From an uncultured Eubacteriales bacterium (GTDB lineage: Bacteria > Bacillota > Clostridia > Oscillospirales > CAG-382), in contig URCT01000002.1 of assembly GCA_900546385.1 (NCBI GenBank), forward strand, positions 1 to 48,514: a stretch of 48,514 nt of DNA, written 5' to 3'. A program made the position numbers and the translations under genes. Position 1 is the first letter of the stretch; each line of letters opens with the position of its first letter. Positions 9,601 to 16,942 of this stretch are shown piece after piece. The notes under the pieces are model-generated. The model did not search any database. It saw only the letters and a list, made by a program, of their open reading frames with translations, and was not told the origin of the DNA.

Positions 9601-11354
9601 TGTTCGGCATTGACGGTTTTGCACGGGAAAACGGCGTGATTTCCGGCAGCAGCACAAGAGCCGACTATGCCGTTTATACAAGCTTTGCGGATATGCCGGA
9701 AACAGCGGATATGCCGATTCTGCACATTCGCATGAAAACGAGCGAAAAAGCCAATGCCGAAATCTTCTTTGTCACCTCGTCGGACAGCACCTGGAACAAC
9801 GTGAAAAAGATGAACGTTGCTTTGGGCGAGCCGAACGAGTTCCACGACTATTATATCAACATGAGTGCGCTCGCCTCCTACAAAGACAAGCTTACCGCGC
9901 TCCGGCTTGACCCGTGCACCATGCCGGCGTCGTTTGAAATCGCGCTCATTGAATTCATGAAATATCCGGTCAAGCTCACGCCGACCGTCACCATCAACAC
10001 AAGAACGCTTTCCCTGCCCTTCGATCCGGTCAAAGCCGGAGACGATTACGAAATCGTCGGTGAAGCGGACGCCGGTTTCTATTCCCTGCTCCGCGTATAT
10101 TATGAATGGAACCGCGCGGACGGCATTCTGACTCTCAAAACAGCGGACAAGAAAACGCTTGTGTTCACGGTCGGAAAAGACACGGTGAACGCGGGCGGAA
10201 AAGACGTGCCGCTTGGTGCGGCATTTACCCTGCGCGACGGTCTGCCGGTGTTCCGGATAAAGAAAGTATGCGAGCTTTTAGGCTACACCTGTGAAATTTC
10301 ACCTGCCGAAATCAAAATCACAGCGGCTTCCGAAGCAGAGCTTGCCTACCTTGCGTCCCTAAAGCCCAACGAGTGGAATTTTGACAGCTACGGTGACGAC
10401 GAAGGCTGGCTGCCGCAAAAAAGCACGCTTGAGGTCTCCGACGGAAAGCTGTACGGCACACCGATGGACAGCGACCCGGCCGTCAAGCGCAGTGTGAACT
10501 TTGATGCGTCCGAATACACGCATCTGCTTCTCGGCATCCGCTATTCCGATGCGCTTGCCGATCAACGCGCCCAACTTTTCTTCATCACCGAAACCGACGG
10601 CACCTACAATGCCAAAAAGTGCATCAATGTCCGTTATGATGCGGACGGCAAAGCGCACAAGGACGGCGACATGGTTGAGCTTGTGTTCGATCTGCACTCA
10701 TCGGCCGCCTTTAAGGGCAAAATCACCGGTCTGCGGCTTGACCCGTTCAGCTTGAATGTGCCGTTTGAAATCGATTACATCAAGTGCGTATACGACGAAA
10801 CGCTGCCGACCACACCGCCGGAGGAAAGCGAAGATTCCTCTCTTGCCGAAGACATCAAGCCGACCAAGCCGGTCGAAGCGGAAATCAAAAACGGCAATGT
10901 CACATCCGGTGTGGAAATCAGCACGAACGGCGACGCGCTCATCACGCTCGACATGGATCCCGATACGGGCGACAAGGTTTGGCGGGTCAAAAGCACCTCG
11001 TCCGGCGAAACCTTTACCTATTTCGATGCTTCCATGCAGTTCGAAAAGGGCAAGACCTATGAGATCACCTACACCATCTATCCGACCGAAGACAGCGCCG
11101 GGAATCCGTACAGACAAGCCATCATCGGCGGAAGCCTGCGCTACGGAGACGGCGGCGGCACGGTGGCCAACCATACGTTCGGCGGCAATTCCAACAAGGC
11201 AAGCGGCAAATGGTTTACCGAAACCGCCGAGATGAAAATCGACGACAGCTATGTTCCGTCCGCCCAAGACTGCATTCGCTTGTGGGGCAAACCGGTAAAC
11301 GGAAACGGAATCGGCTATCTCGTAGCGGAAATTTCCGTAAAAATAAAAGAGTAA
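6657..11354 (+). CDS. S-layer-anchored GH99/WbsX-like glycan-active protein
   Basis: Multidomain secreted protein of 1565 residues. Signal peptide ~1-25 ends at a small-residue stretch. Three SLH motifs follow at ~35-205 (FTDVAETDWFEDSVKTTYEYG; VWYEPYIRYLKENGFL; LYRAGILTG), which would bind the pyruvylated wall polymer. Two LamG/concanavalin-like sandwiches at ~225-575 (AVWFDDVRVYG) come next. A GH99/WbsX-like barrel spans ~584-910: YEVGMNMCYLWRD, GYYDD, VDFINVCWYAP, and WNEYSEGTY starting at residue 882. The C-terminal half has two related beta-sandwich, CBM-like modules (~965-1103 and ~1235-1380) around a copper-amine-oxidase-N-like stalk (~1107-1222), then another sandwich to the end. GH99 members include endo-alpha-mannosidases/mannanases; the substrate here is unknown. 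RBS AAGGAG precedes the ATG. First gene of an operon. Confidence 0.8.
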   Translation: MKKRFTRRILFAALLAAVLAASARAALERVETYPAGHFTDVAETDWFEDSVKTTYEYGVMNGKAATLFAPTDTLSVAEALTLSARIHALTNEKPLSSETSGVWYEPYIRYLKENGFLRKGRFDDYDRPIRRYEFAEILSAVCGRLPEINTLDAIPDVSSDLPYESAVLSLYRAGILTGNDETGTFGANTNLLRSEIAAMLSRVILADKRVAKTYPSVNAQLSAAYALIDCVNGNGRKGLSNGWTYDNRFDLMNTTGAQKNFLHDESDTEFYALARRFEAQKDGKLTLEAMLDVASSDGGVYLLFEDENENAVVGLRENGGFWELFGENATLSSVAVPKDKRTPVVFRMTLDLDRKTACCTVDEQNVGAVTLPEKALARLVIGITDKGKGTVKLNHLKLDKNYLLDEHFFVSESSVGKAPMGWNVTGDFTVEKIETEFGADVFSLRGSKAAAEKKLDKISGRLVFETMLLLPKESDSAAFSVRSAGKDAVKIEYKNGKIACGGTDLGTYTPNVWQTLAVKADTQNKTADIYINGKKKATVACDAANFDGLLLSTDGSAVWFDDVRVYGNPEKSADYPAKPQAASSDNYEVGMNMCYLWRDSESLEGWDAVSPFAEFEPYLGYYDDGLAETADWELKQMAEHGVDFINVCWYAPQEKMTAPIKKMRYSHAALNEGYMNAENSDYVKFCIMWENSTRYVGASNLEEFKEYIWKYWKEYYFSDSRYETLDGKALLTVWSLDIFLKTFGGTEGAAQAVEFMRSELTQMGYDGLVLLFATTQIVPQSTYAAISSIGADGTYNYHWSAAGYNPSVQITGNQTNLNAAKSVSSHSVPTVSIGFNDIGRNNSRDPIISVSDHLTVCGEIKKLLADFKTDSWRDRTVMISTWNEYSEGTYIAPTASTGFDYLENLRTAFTSDTSDHASLDAKPTDEQKSRVSHLYPEGFAPLRRYQLEKTDAEKIAEDTESLVSVLRFDMANEKESAAWDAMFGIDGFARENGVISGSSTRADYAVYTSFADMPETADMPILHIRMKTSEKANAEIFFVTSSDSTWNNVKKMNVALGEPNEFHDYYINMSALASYKDKLTALRLDPCTMPASFEIALIEFMKYPVKLTPTVTINTRTLSLPFDPVKAGDDYEIVGEADAGFYSLLRVYYEWNRADGILTLKTADKKTLVFTVGKDTVNAGGKDVPLGAAFTLRDGLPVFRIKKVCELLGYTCEISPAEIKITAASEAELAYLASLKPNEWNFDSYGDDEGWLPQKSTLEVSDGKLYGTPMDSDPAVKRSVNFDASEYTHLLLGIRYSDALADQRAQLFFITETDGTYNAKKCINVRYDADGKAHKDGDMVELVFDLHSSAAFKGKITGLRLDPFSLNVPFEIDYIKCVYDETLPTTPPEESEDSSLAEDIKPTKPVEAEIKNGNVTSGVEISTNGDALITLDMDPDTGDKVWRVKSTSSGETFTYFDASMQFEKGKTYEITYTIYPTEDSAGNPYRQAIIGGSLRYGDGGGTVANHTFGGNSNKASGKWFTETAEMKIDDSYVPSAQDCIRLWGKPVNGNGIGYLVAEISVKIKE

Positions 11355-11367
11355 AGGAGCAAACATC

Positions 11368-13560
11368 ATGAAAAAACGACTGACAGCACTCGTTTCTTCC
11401 CTCGCGCTTGCGGCTTTTTCGGCTTTGGGTGTAACTGCCTTTGAAGTTGAAAAGCCGGAAAGTGCCGATGAGGTATCCGCCACTGCTTCTCAAACCGCGC
11501 TTGCGGCAGCAGAAGTCACCGACCCGGAGCTTGGCATTTTAATCTATAAGCAGACCTTTGACACGGATGCCACGCCGACCTACATCAACACCGCTTACGA
11601 CATTTACGGCATCAACACGGACACGTCCGGCTTGACGCTTGCCGACGGAGCATTAACGGCGACCGGCACTGCCGGAACCTATCGCCAGTTTAATTTTCAA
11701 TACAAGGATGTGAGCGGAAGCGGCTCGAAGTTTTATCCGCGAAGCGGCACATATACCACCACCTTTGATTTGCGAAACGATGCCGCATCCACGACCGACA
11801 TCACCGAGTTACTTACCCGTTACCAAGGCACAAACCATCACAACGGACTGATGAGCTGTTATGTAAATCCTGCCGCCGCCAATGCGAACAAAGGCACCTG
11901 GCAGTCGTTCAAGACAGCGCACGTCTTCACCCGAAACGGCGACGACACCTTTACGGCAGGCCTCGCCGACAGCACCTCGACAGTCACCTCCGGTGCCGGT
12001 GAGCGCATTTATCAGCTTCGTCTGTATGTCAAGGGGGCCGAAAGCGTTTCCATCGACAACATCTGCTTATGGTATTTCCCGGCAAACGCCTATGTGTTAA
12101 GAGACGGCGAAAGCTATGCGTTTGCCTCCTATGATTCCGGCGATTTCACCTTCGGCACGCCCGAAAGCACGGAAAACTTTGTCGGCTGGGTATCGACGGA
12201 CGGCAAGGTATATGCCGCCGGAGCCGTGATTGCTGCCGCCGATGTCGGCGCGAAACTGCTCGGCAAGACCTTCACTGCCTTCTATCAGGACGCCTCCAAG
12301 CCTGCCATGGGCATGGCCTTTGAAGGCACAAACGACAAGAGCGTCAACTACAACATCGGCATTCTTTCCGGCGACAGCAACGTTACGGACGCAAGCTATG
12401 TCACCGAGGACGGCCGCACGGCGGTGCGTATATACTGCGAAAAAGGCGGTTGGAATCCGCGCTTCCACGCGCTTGCCGAAACGCCGTTTGACCCGGAGGA
12501 ATACACCCTCGTACAATACGTTTACAAGGCAGAACAAGGTCAGAATACCGCCGGAACGGACATCACCGGCTCCTCCGCACGGCTTCTCTATTGGACCTCA
12601 GCGGAAACAGACGGCTTCTATACCGACGGTGAACACAAAATCGGCGGCGATATCGGCATTGCGGTTGACAATGCATGGAAAACGCTGACCTACGATATGT
12701 CTGACGCGGCCAACGGCCTTGCCGCACATCCGTGGAACAAAACCGGCGGCATTTACGGCATCAGCGCAAGTCCGCTGCGTGCACCGGCACTTGCCGTTTC
12801 CTACATCGACGCGATCCGCGTCTACCGCAAGGGCGTCGTCACGGTGACCTACGACACCAACGCGCCGGAAGGTGCGGCCGTTCTTCAAACGGTCGAGGCC
12901 GACACGAACCGCGGCGTCGGCACCGGCTACTATCTCTCAAGTAATATGCCGGCCGTGGAAGGCTATCATTTTGCCGGCTGGGCATTAACGCCGGACGCTT
13001 CCGCACTCGAAACGGTAAGCACAATCGATTTGACCGGCGATACGACGGTCTATGCCGTATGGGTCCACGACCATGCACCGCTCACCTCCGACAAGACCTC
13101 CATCCGCACAAACGGCGTAACGGGCATTCGGTTCAAGGCAAGCGTTTATCAAAAGGTCATGACCTATGACAACGTGGAAATCGGCTTTTTGGCGGCACGC
13201 TCCAACGAAGAGACACAGATCAACATGGAATTGACCGGCGGCGAGCTGAATTTGGATTGCGTTACCTATGGCTTTGCCGTCAAAGGTACGGCTTTTGAGA
13301 AAACCGACGGCAATGTGGCCGTCAATCGCCTGTGGGAGGATGGCGACGGCGTCTTTTCCTCCTTCACGGCCTGCGTGATCGGTATTCCGAAGAAGTATTA
13401 CACCGAAAACATTCTGGTGCGCCCGTATGTCACCATCGGCAGCACCACCTTCTACGGCGCCGCCAAGGAGCAATCGCTCTATAACGCCGCCAAAGCAAGC
13501 GCGGATACGGACAATCCCATCATCCGGGAGATTCTTTCCGCAGGCGACAGCAACACCTGA
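11368..13560 (+). CDS. Secreted multidomain protein with InlB B-repeat module
   Basis: A 730-residue exported protein whose function I do not recognise. Signal peptide ~1-25 (MKKRLTALVSSLALAAFSAL). Residues ~35-480 hold two beta-rich sandwich modules. Residues ~489-567 form a Listeria-Bacteroides (Flg_new/InlB B-type) repeat: VTVTYDTNAPEG, YHFAGWALTPD, TTVYAVW. The last ~155 residues form a separate domain ending with ILVRPYVTIGSTTFYGAA; a similar ending occurs in the broken GH78 protein. It has no SLH, sortase or other visible anchor. The ATG lies 14 nt after the previous stop with AAAGGAGC between, so it is co-expressed with the SLH-GH99 protein and may bind the same glycan or the enzyme itself. 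Confidence 0.8.
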   Translation: MKKRLTALVSSLALAAFSALGVTAFEVEKPESADEVSATASQTALAAAEVTDPELGILIYKQTFDTDATPTYINTAYDIYGINTDTSGLTLADGALTATGTAGTYRQFNFQYKDVSGSGSKFYPRSGTYTTTFDLRNDAASTTDITELLTRYQGTNHHNGLMSCYVNPAAANANKGTWQSFKTAHVFTRNGDDTFTAGLADSTSTVTSGAGERIYQLRLYVKGAESVSIDNICLWYFPANAYVLRDGESYAFASYDSGDFTFGTPESTENFVGWVSTDGKVYAAGAVIAAADVGAKLLGKTFTAFYQDASKPAMGMAFEGTNDKSVNYNIGILSGDSNVTDASYVTEDGRTAVRIYCEKGGWNPRFHALAETPFDPEEYTLVQYVYKAEQGQNTAGTDITGSSARLLYWTSAETDGFYTDGEHKIGGDIGIAVDNAWKTLTYDMSDAANGLAAHPWNKTGGIYGISASPLRAPALAVSYIDAIRVYRKGVVTVTYDTNAPEGAAVLQTVEADTNRGVGTGYYLSSNMPAVEGYHFAGWALTPDASALETVSTIDLTGDTTVYAVWVHDHAPLTSDKTSIRTNGVTGIRFKASVYQKVMTYDNVEIGFLAARSNEETQINMELTGGELNLDCVTYGFAVKGTAFEKTDGNVAVNRLWEDGDGVFSSFTACVIGIPKKYYTENILVRPYVTIGSTTFYGAAKEQSLYNAAKASADTDNPIIREILSAGDSNT

Positions 13561-13561
13561 C

Positions 13562-13600
13562 AAAAAACTGCGGAAAAGAGATTTTTCCTCTTTTCCGCAG
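13562..13600 (-). terminator. Rho-independent terminator between convergent genes
   Basis: Perfect 13-bp stem CTGCGGAAAAGAG / CTCTTTTCCGCAG with a 7-nt loop. On the minus strand it is followed by T6, so it ends the SLH-transglutaminase transcript. On the plus strand there is a hairpin but no U-tract, so it would stop the other operon only weakly. Confidence 0.75.
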
Positions 13601-13734
13601 CCCGTATACCCTCGCGCAGTTTGGCGCGAAACTCTCCTTTTCGCACGTCCTTGAAGATTTCTTTAAGGGCGTGTGTTTTTTATGTTTCGGCAAAGCCCTT
13701 GCTTGCCTCTTCTTTTTTTCGGTTGCGTTATGCC

Positions 13735-16530
13735 CTATTCCGGCGTGTATTCGATCGAGCCAAGTGCATTTTCGTCGCTGTCATACAGCGTCGCTTTGAC
13801 CGTGCCGCTCGGTTTGAAGCTTTTCGGCGTGATGATACGGTATTCGCCCTCGCCGTTGCTGATAAGGCTCATTTTGCCGGTGCTTACCACTTCGCCGTCC
13901 TCAATCGCTTCATACACGACCGTGTAGGTGGCTTCTTCCAAAACGGTAATATACACGCTGCCGTCTTTATACGTGATTCCGTATTCCAGTTTTTCCGGCG
14001 GCAGAAGCGGCTTCAGAACGCGGATTTCGCCGTATTCCGACTTGTACCGCACCCAACCCTGTCTGGTAGTGGTAGACGGAACCTCCGTTCCTCTTGTCCA
14101 AACCGAGGTATCGAGCGCATTCGGAAGAACAACCTCTTCTTTGACGTCCGGATAGCCGTCCAAAGTGCGTTCCGCCGTGCCTTCTTCGGTTTCGGTCGGC
14201 GCTTTGGTGATCCCCCACGGCTGCCACCAATGCGCATACAAGGTCACGTCATCGCCCTTGATTTCGTCAAGCGATTCGATCTTTGTGCCGCCGTCCTTTT
14301 CGGTATACCAACCATCAAAGGTTAATCCTTGGCGCGAAAGCGTTTGGAACGGTTCGTCGCCAATCCGCCAATAGGCATTGATATAATAGCAGCCCGTCGT
14401 TTTGCCGCCGTCGTAGTTGGGATCAAAGGTCACATGGCGTTTTTCGGTGCTTGTCGGAAGCTCGACCTTGGCCTTCACGCCAAAGCCGTATGGCATCGAA
14501 TATTCGGTGTCATAATACTGTCTCGACACTTCCACGGTATTGCCGTTTTGCCGCAGGATGCAGAAAATAACGTTCGGAATGTCCTTAATGCCCGTATAGG
14601 TATAGTATTCATCGGTTTCGATATCGTACAAATACATGGGATAGTGGCTGGTCACGTAGTCGCTGAAGAAGAAGCAGATGAATCTGCCGTCCTCGGTGCG
14701 GATGGCGGAGCTTGCCTGACTGGTACTTACAGAATCCAACGTGCCTTCTAACTCCGTTGTAAACTTCACCTTGTCAAGATCCACATAATAGAAGCCATTT
14801 TTGCTGTCTTCCCAGAACAGCGGCAAAACGTTGAAGGCAAACAGCCAATCCTTTTCATACCGCTTGTCGGAGCAATGCACTTTGTAATCGTAATGTTTGG
14901 TCAAAGCCGAATCGCTGACCAAGAAGAAAGTGCGTCCGATCGTTCCGGCGATATCGGGAACCGGGTCATCCCACGTGACATCCACATGGTACTTTACGCC
15001 GTCAATGGTGACAACGCTCCATGCATGAAGTGCCGGGCCCTTGCCATTATCCGCATATCCGACCACCTGCTCCGCTTGAATGCCCACGCGGCTAAGCAAA
15101 TCGTTATAGCCCTTGGTGTAGCCGTCGCAGACCGCAAAGCCATCGACGATCGAGCCGTATTCGCTGTGACTGTATTTCTTCCTATATGTCAAGTCATACG
15201 TGCAGTGTTCCACCAGCCAGTCGTGGAGCCGCAGAGCCTTTGCCACATCGGACAAGCCTTCGCCGAGATCATCGCCGAGCGCTTCACGCAAGGCTTTCTG
15301 CACAGCGGCTTCGTAGATGGCTTTGTCGTAGCTCTTCTTCTCGTTGGAAGGAGCGCCTTTACCGCCATCGACATTCACCTTTGTTTCGTCCGACGAATCG
15401 GTGTTGTCGTCTTTCTTGGTATCTTCGTCTTTCTTGGTATCTTCGTCTTTTTGGGTATTGTCGTCCTTCTTGGTGTCTTCGTCTTTTTTGGTGTCCTCAT
15501 CCTTTGCCGGTTCATCCGAATCATTCGAATCGTCTGCATCGTCCGGATCAGGCTGCACCGGCGTTACCGGCACGGTGGAGGCACGCTTTAAGAAGGTCAC
15601 GATCTGACCGCGCGTACAGGTATCGTCCGGCGAAAAGGTGGTGGCGGACGTGCCGTTGGTCACGCCGTTTTTCACCGCCCATGCCACGGCTTGTGCATAG
15701 TCCGCGTCGGCTTTTACGTCGGTAAACGTCGAGATGACCTCGGTTTTCGGACTGCCGGCGTTTTTCCAAAGATAAATGACCGTCGAAGCACGGGTGCAGG
15801 GCGTGTACGGCTCGAAATTGCGGCCGGTGACCATGGTATGATCCTTAGCCCACATGGCCGGTTCATAGTAATAGTCCGAAGCCAATACGTCGTCGAAGAT
15901 GATAAAGCCCTCTCGTTTGGGATTTCCGGCGGCACGCCACATAAAGGTGAGTATCTGCGCACGCGTGCAGGTGTCGTCCGGCGAAAAGGTGGTGGCCGTC
16001 GTGCCGGTGGTGATCTTCTTATCCAAAGCCCAGTTGACGGCTTCGGCAAAATAATCGTCCGCTTTGACGTCGGTAAAGACAGGGCGCGCGGTTTGGCCGT
16101 CTTTCGACGCGGTATCCGTCTGCGACGTTGCACCATCGGCGGCCTTGAACGTATACGTCACGATGACGTTTGCGCCATCCGGCGTGACGTTCTGCGTCTT
16201 ATTGCCGTTGACCTTGACCGACATCTTGCTCATGTTCGTCGTAAACTTTTTGTCAAGTCCCGGCTTGATGCCGAGCTGTACCGTCACGGTATAATCGCAG
16301 TTTTCCTGGAAAACCGCATCCGCCGGCGACCAGGTCACGCTTAACACCCGGGTGCTGGCTTTTTCCGGAAGCGAAGCCGTTGCCGCCGGTATTTTTCCGG
16401 CTTTTGGCGCGTCAACCGTCAAATTGATAATGTTGATGATGCCGGCCGCAAAGGCTGACAGCGACAAAATCCCCATCAGAAAACAAACGGCAAAAATGCC
16501 GCATAGCCGCTTTTGTAGCGTGTTTTTCAC
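13735..16530 (-). CDS. SLH-anchored transglutaminase-like surface protein
   Basis: A 931-residue cell-surface protein. Signal peptide ~1-28, a short beta-rich domain, then three SLH motifs at ~149-325 (VFTDVKADDYFAEAVNWALD; TFTDVKADADYAQAVAWAVK). An acidic, repetitive linker (~326-395) is built on DEDTKK units. A transglutaminase/protease-like domain follows, with the full Cys-His-Asp triad: C468 in VCDGYTKGY, H502 in LHAWSV, D517 in HVDVTWDDP. After that come a Listeria-Bacteroides repeat (VTFDPNYDGG to VTLYAHW) and a beta-rich end. The start is GTG, with AGGAGG ideally placed. The fold family also includes peptidases and amidases, so crosslinking is only one possibility. It sits alone between its own promoter and terminator. 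Confidence 0.87.
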   Translation of the reverse strand: MKNTLQKRLCGIFAVCFLMGILSLSAFAAGIINIINLTVDAPKAGKIPAATASLPEKASTRVLSVTWSPADAVFQENCDYTVTVQLGIKPGLDKKFTTNMSKMSVKVNGNKTQNVTPDGANVIVTYTFKAADGATSQTDTASKDGQTARPVFTDVKADDYFAEAVNWALDKKITTGTTATTFSPDDTCTRAQILTFMWRAAGNPKREGFIIFDDVLASDYYYEPAMWAKDHTMVTGRNFEPYTPCTRASTVIYLWKNAGSPKTEVISTFTDVKADADYAQAVAWAVKNGVTNGTSATTFSPDDTCTRGQIVTFLKRASTVPVTPVQPDPDDADDSNDSDEPAKDEDTKKDEDTKKDDNTQKDEDTKKDEDTKKDDNTDSSDETKVNVDGGKGAPSNEKKSYDKAIYEAAVQKALREALGDDLGEGLSDVAKALRLHDWLVEHCTYDLTYRKKYSHSEYGSIVDGFAVCDGYTKGYNDLLSRVGIQAEQVVGYADNGKGPALHAWSVVTIDGVKYHVDVTWDDPVPDIAGTIGRTFFLVSDSALTKHYDYKVHCSDKRYEKDWLFAFNVLPLFWEDSKNGFYYVDLDKVKFTTELEGTLDSVSTSQASSAIRTEDGRFICFFFSDYVTSHYPMYLYDIETDEYYTYTGIKDIPNVIFCILRQNGNTVEVSRQYYDTEYSMPYGFGVKAKVELPTSTEKRHVTFDPNYDGGKTTGCYYINAYWRIGDEPFQTLSRQGLTFDGWYTEKDGGTKIESLDEIKGDDVTLYAHWWQPWGITKAPTETEEGTAERTLDGYPDVKEEVVLPNALDTSVWTRGTEVPSTTTRQGWVRYKSEYGEIRVLKPLLPPEKLEYGITYKDGSVYITVLEEATYTVVYEAIEDGEVVSTGKMSLISNGEGEYRIITPKSFKPSGTVKATLYDSDENALGSIEYTPE
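15407..15496 (-). repeat. Five tandem 18-bp units coding for DEDTKK-type repeats
   Basis: Units at 15407, 15425, 15443, 15461 and 15479, each 18 bp (plus-strand form TCGTCTTTCTTGGTATCT with a few substitutions). They encode the acidic/lysine linker between the SLH and transglutaminase domains. Unit length is a multiple of three, so copy-number change keeps the frame. Confidence 0.9.
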
Positions 16531-16576
16531 GTGATTTCCTCCTCACACTATCGAAAAAACTTCTTGCTCTGTGGAA

Positions 16577-16605
16577 ATTATAGCACTCTTTGCCGAAAAT
16601 TTCAA
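16577..16605 (-). promoter_or_regulatory. Sigma-A promoter of the SLH-transglutaminase gene
   Basis: Minus strand TTGAAA, 17-nt spacer, TATAAT. It lies 47 nt upstream of the GTG start and downstream of the peptide gene's terminator. Confidence 0.75.
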
Positions 16606-16625
16606 GTAGATAGTCAAAGAAAATC

Positions 16626-16661
16626 AAAAAGGCTGTCTTCCGAAACGAAAGCAGCCTTTTT
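16626..16661 (-). terminator. Terminator after the 39-residue peptide gene
   Basis: Outer stem AAAAAGGCTG / CAGCCTTTTT with a further partly paired inner arm; U5 on the minus strand. It separates the peptide gene from the SLH-transglutaminase unit. Confidence 0.7.
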
Positions 16662-16679
16662 GCCGTATTCAAACGAGAC

Positions 16680-16799
16680 TTAAAGGAAGTCCCATTCGCC
16701 GAGATCTTCTCCTCCCGGATTTCCGCCGGAAACGCAGAGCACGTCTGCCGCGCCTACCGAAACGATTTCCCAATCCGGTGTTTCCCATGTTTTTTTCAT
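16680..16799 (-). CDS. 39-residue peptide of unknown function
   Basis: Small gene with a strong RBS (AAAGGAGG, 7 nt from ATG) and its own terminator. The product begins MKKTWETPDWEIVSVG, contains one cysteine (ADVLCVSGG) and ends GEDLGEWDFL. It is acidic at the C-terminus and has no hydrophobic signal or membrane segment. From memory, short peptides with an MKK-x-[YW]-x-x-P-x-[WM]-E-[IV] start, a mid D-V/I-x-x-S step and an acidic tail are common in Clostridia and lack a known role. A ribosomally made, processed peptide is one possibility, but no maturation enzyme or exporter is nearby. It lies 143 bp downstream of the giant SLH gene on the same strand. Only a weak promoter (TCGACA-N17-TACAGA) is visible, so read-through from the giant operon is possible. 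Confidence 0.75.
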   Translation of the reverse strand: MKKTWETPDWEIVSVGAADVLCVSGGNPGGEDLGEWDFL

Positions 16800-16942
16800 G
16801 TTCACTTCCTCCTTTACGGGTTGTTCTGTACAAAGCAGCCTTTGCACTGTCGATAAGCGTTTCGAACGATTTTCCCAAGCGTTTTGACCTTCACGTCTTC
16901 ACGGTAAAAGGAAAATTAGCGTCCGCCGATTGGCAGCCATTG

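Noticed and set aside
9216..9845. 209-codon minus-strand frame
   Set aside because: Antisense to the GH99-like protein, no start signals.
15407..15496. CRISPR-like repeat array
   Set aside because: Contiguous 18-bp units with no spacers, inside a coding frame.
14875..15591. Plus-strand frame with repeated FLGIFVFLGIFVFL that looks like membrane helices
   Set aside because: It is the antisense translation of the 18-bp repeats encoding DEDTKK in the transglutaminase-like gene.
16669..16878. 69-codon frame overlapping the 39-residue peptide gene
   Set aside because: Starts at a TTG with no RBS and yields an Arg/Gly-rich product; the AAAGGAGG points to the peptide frame.
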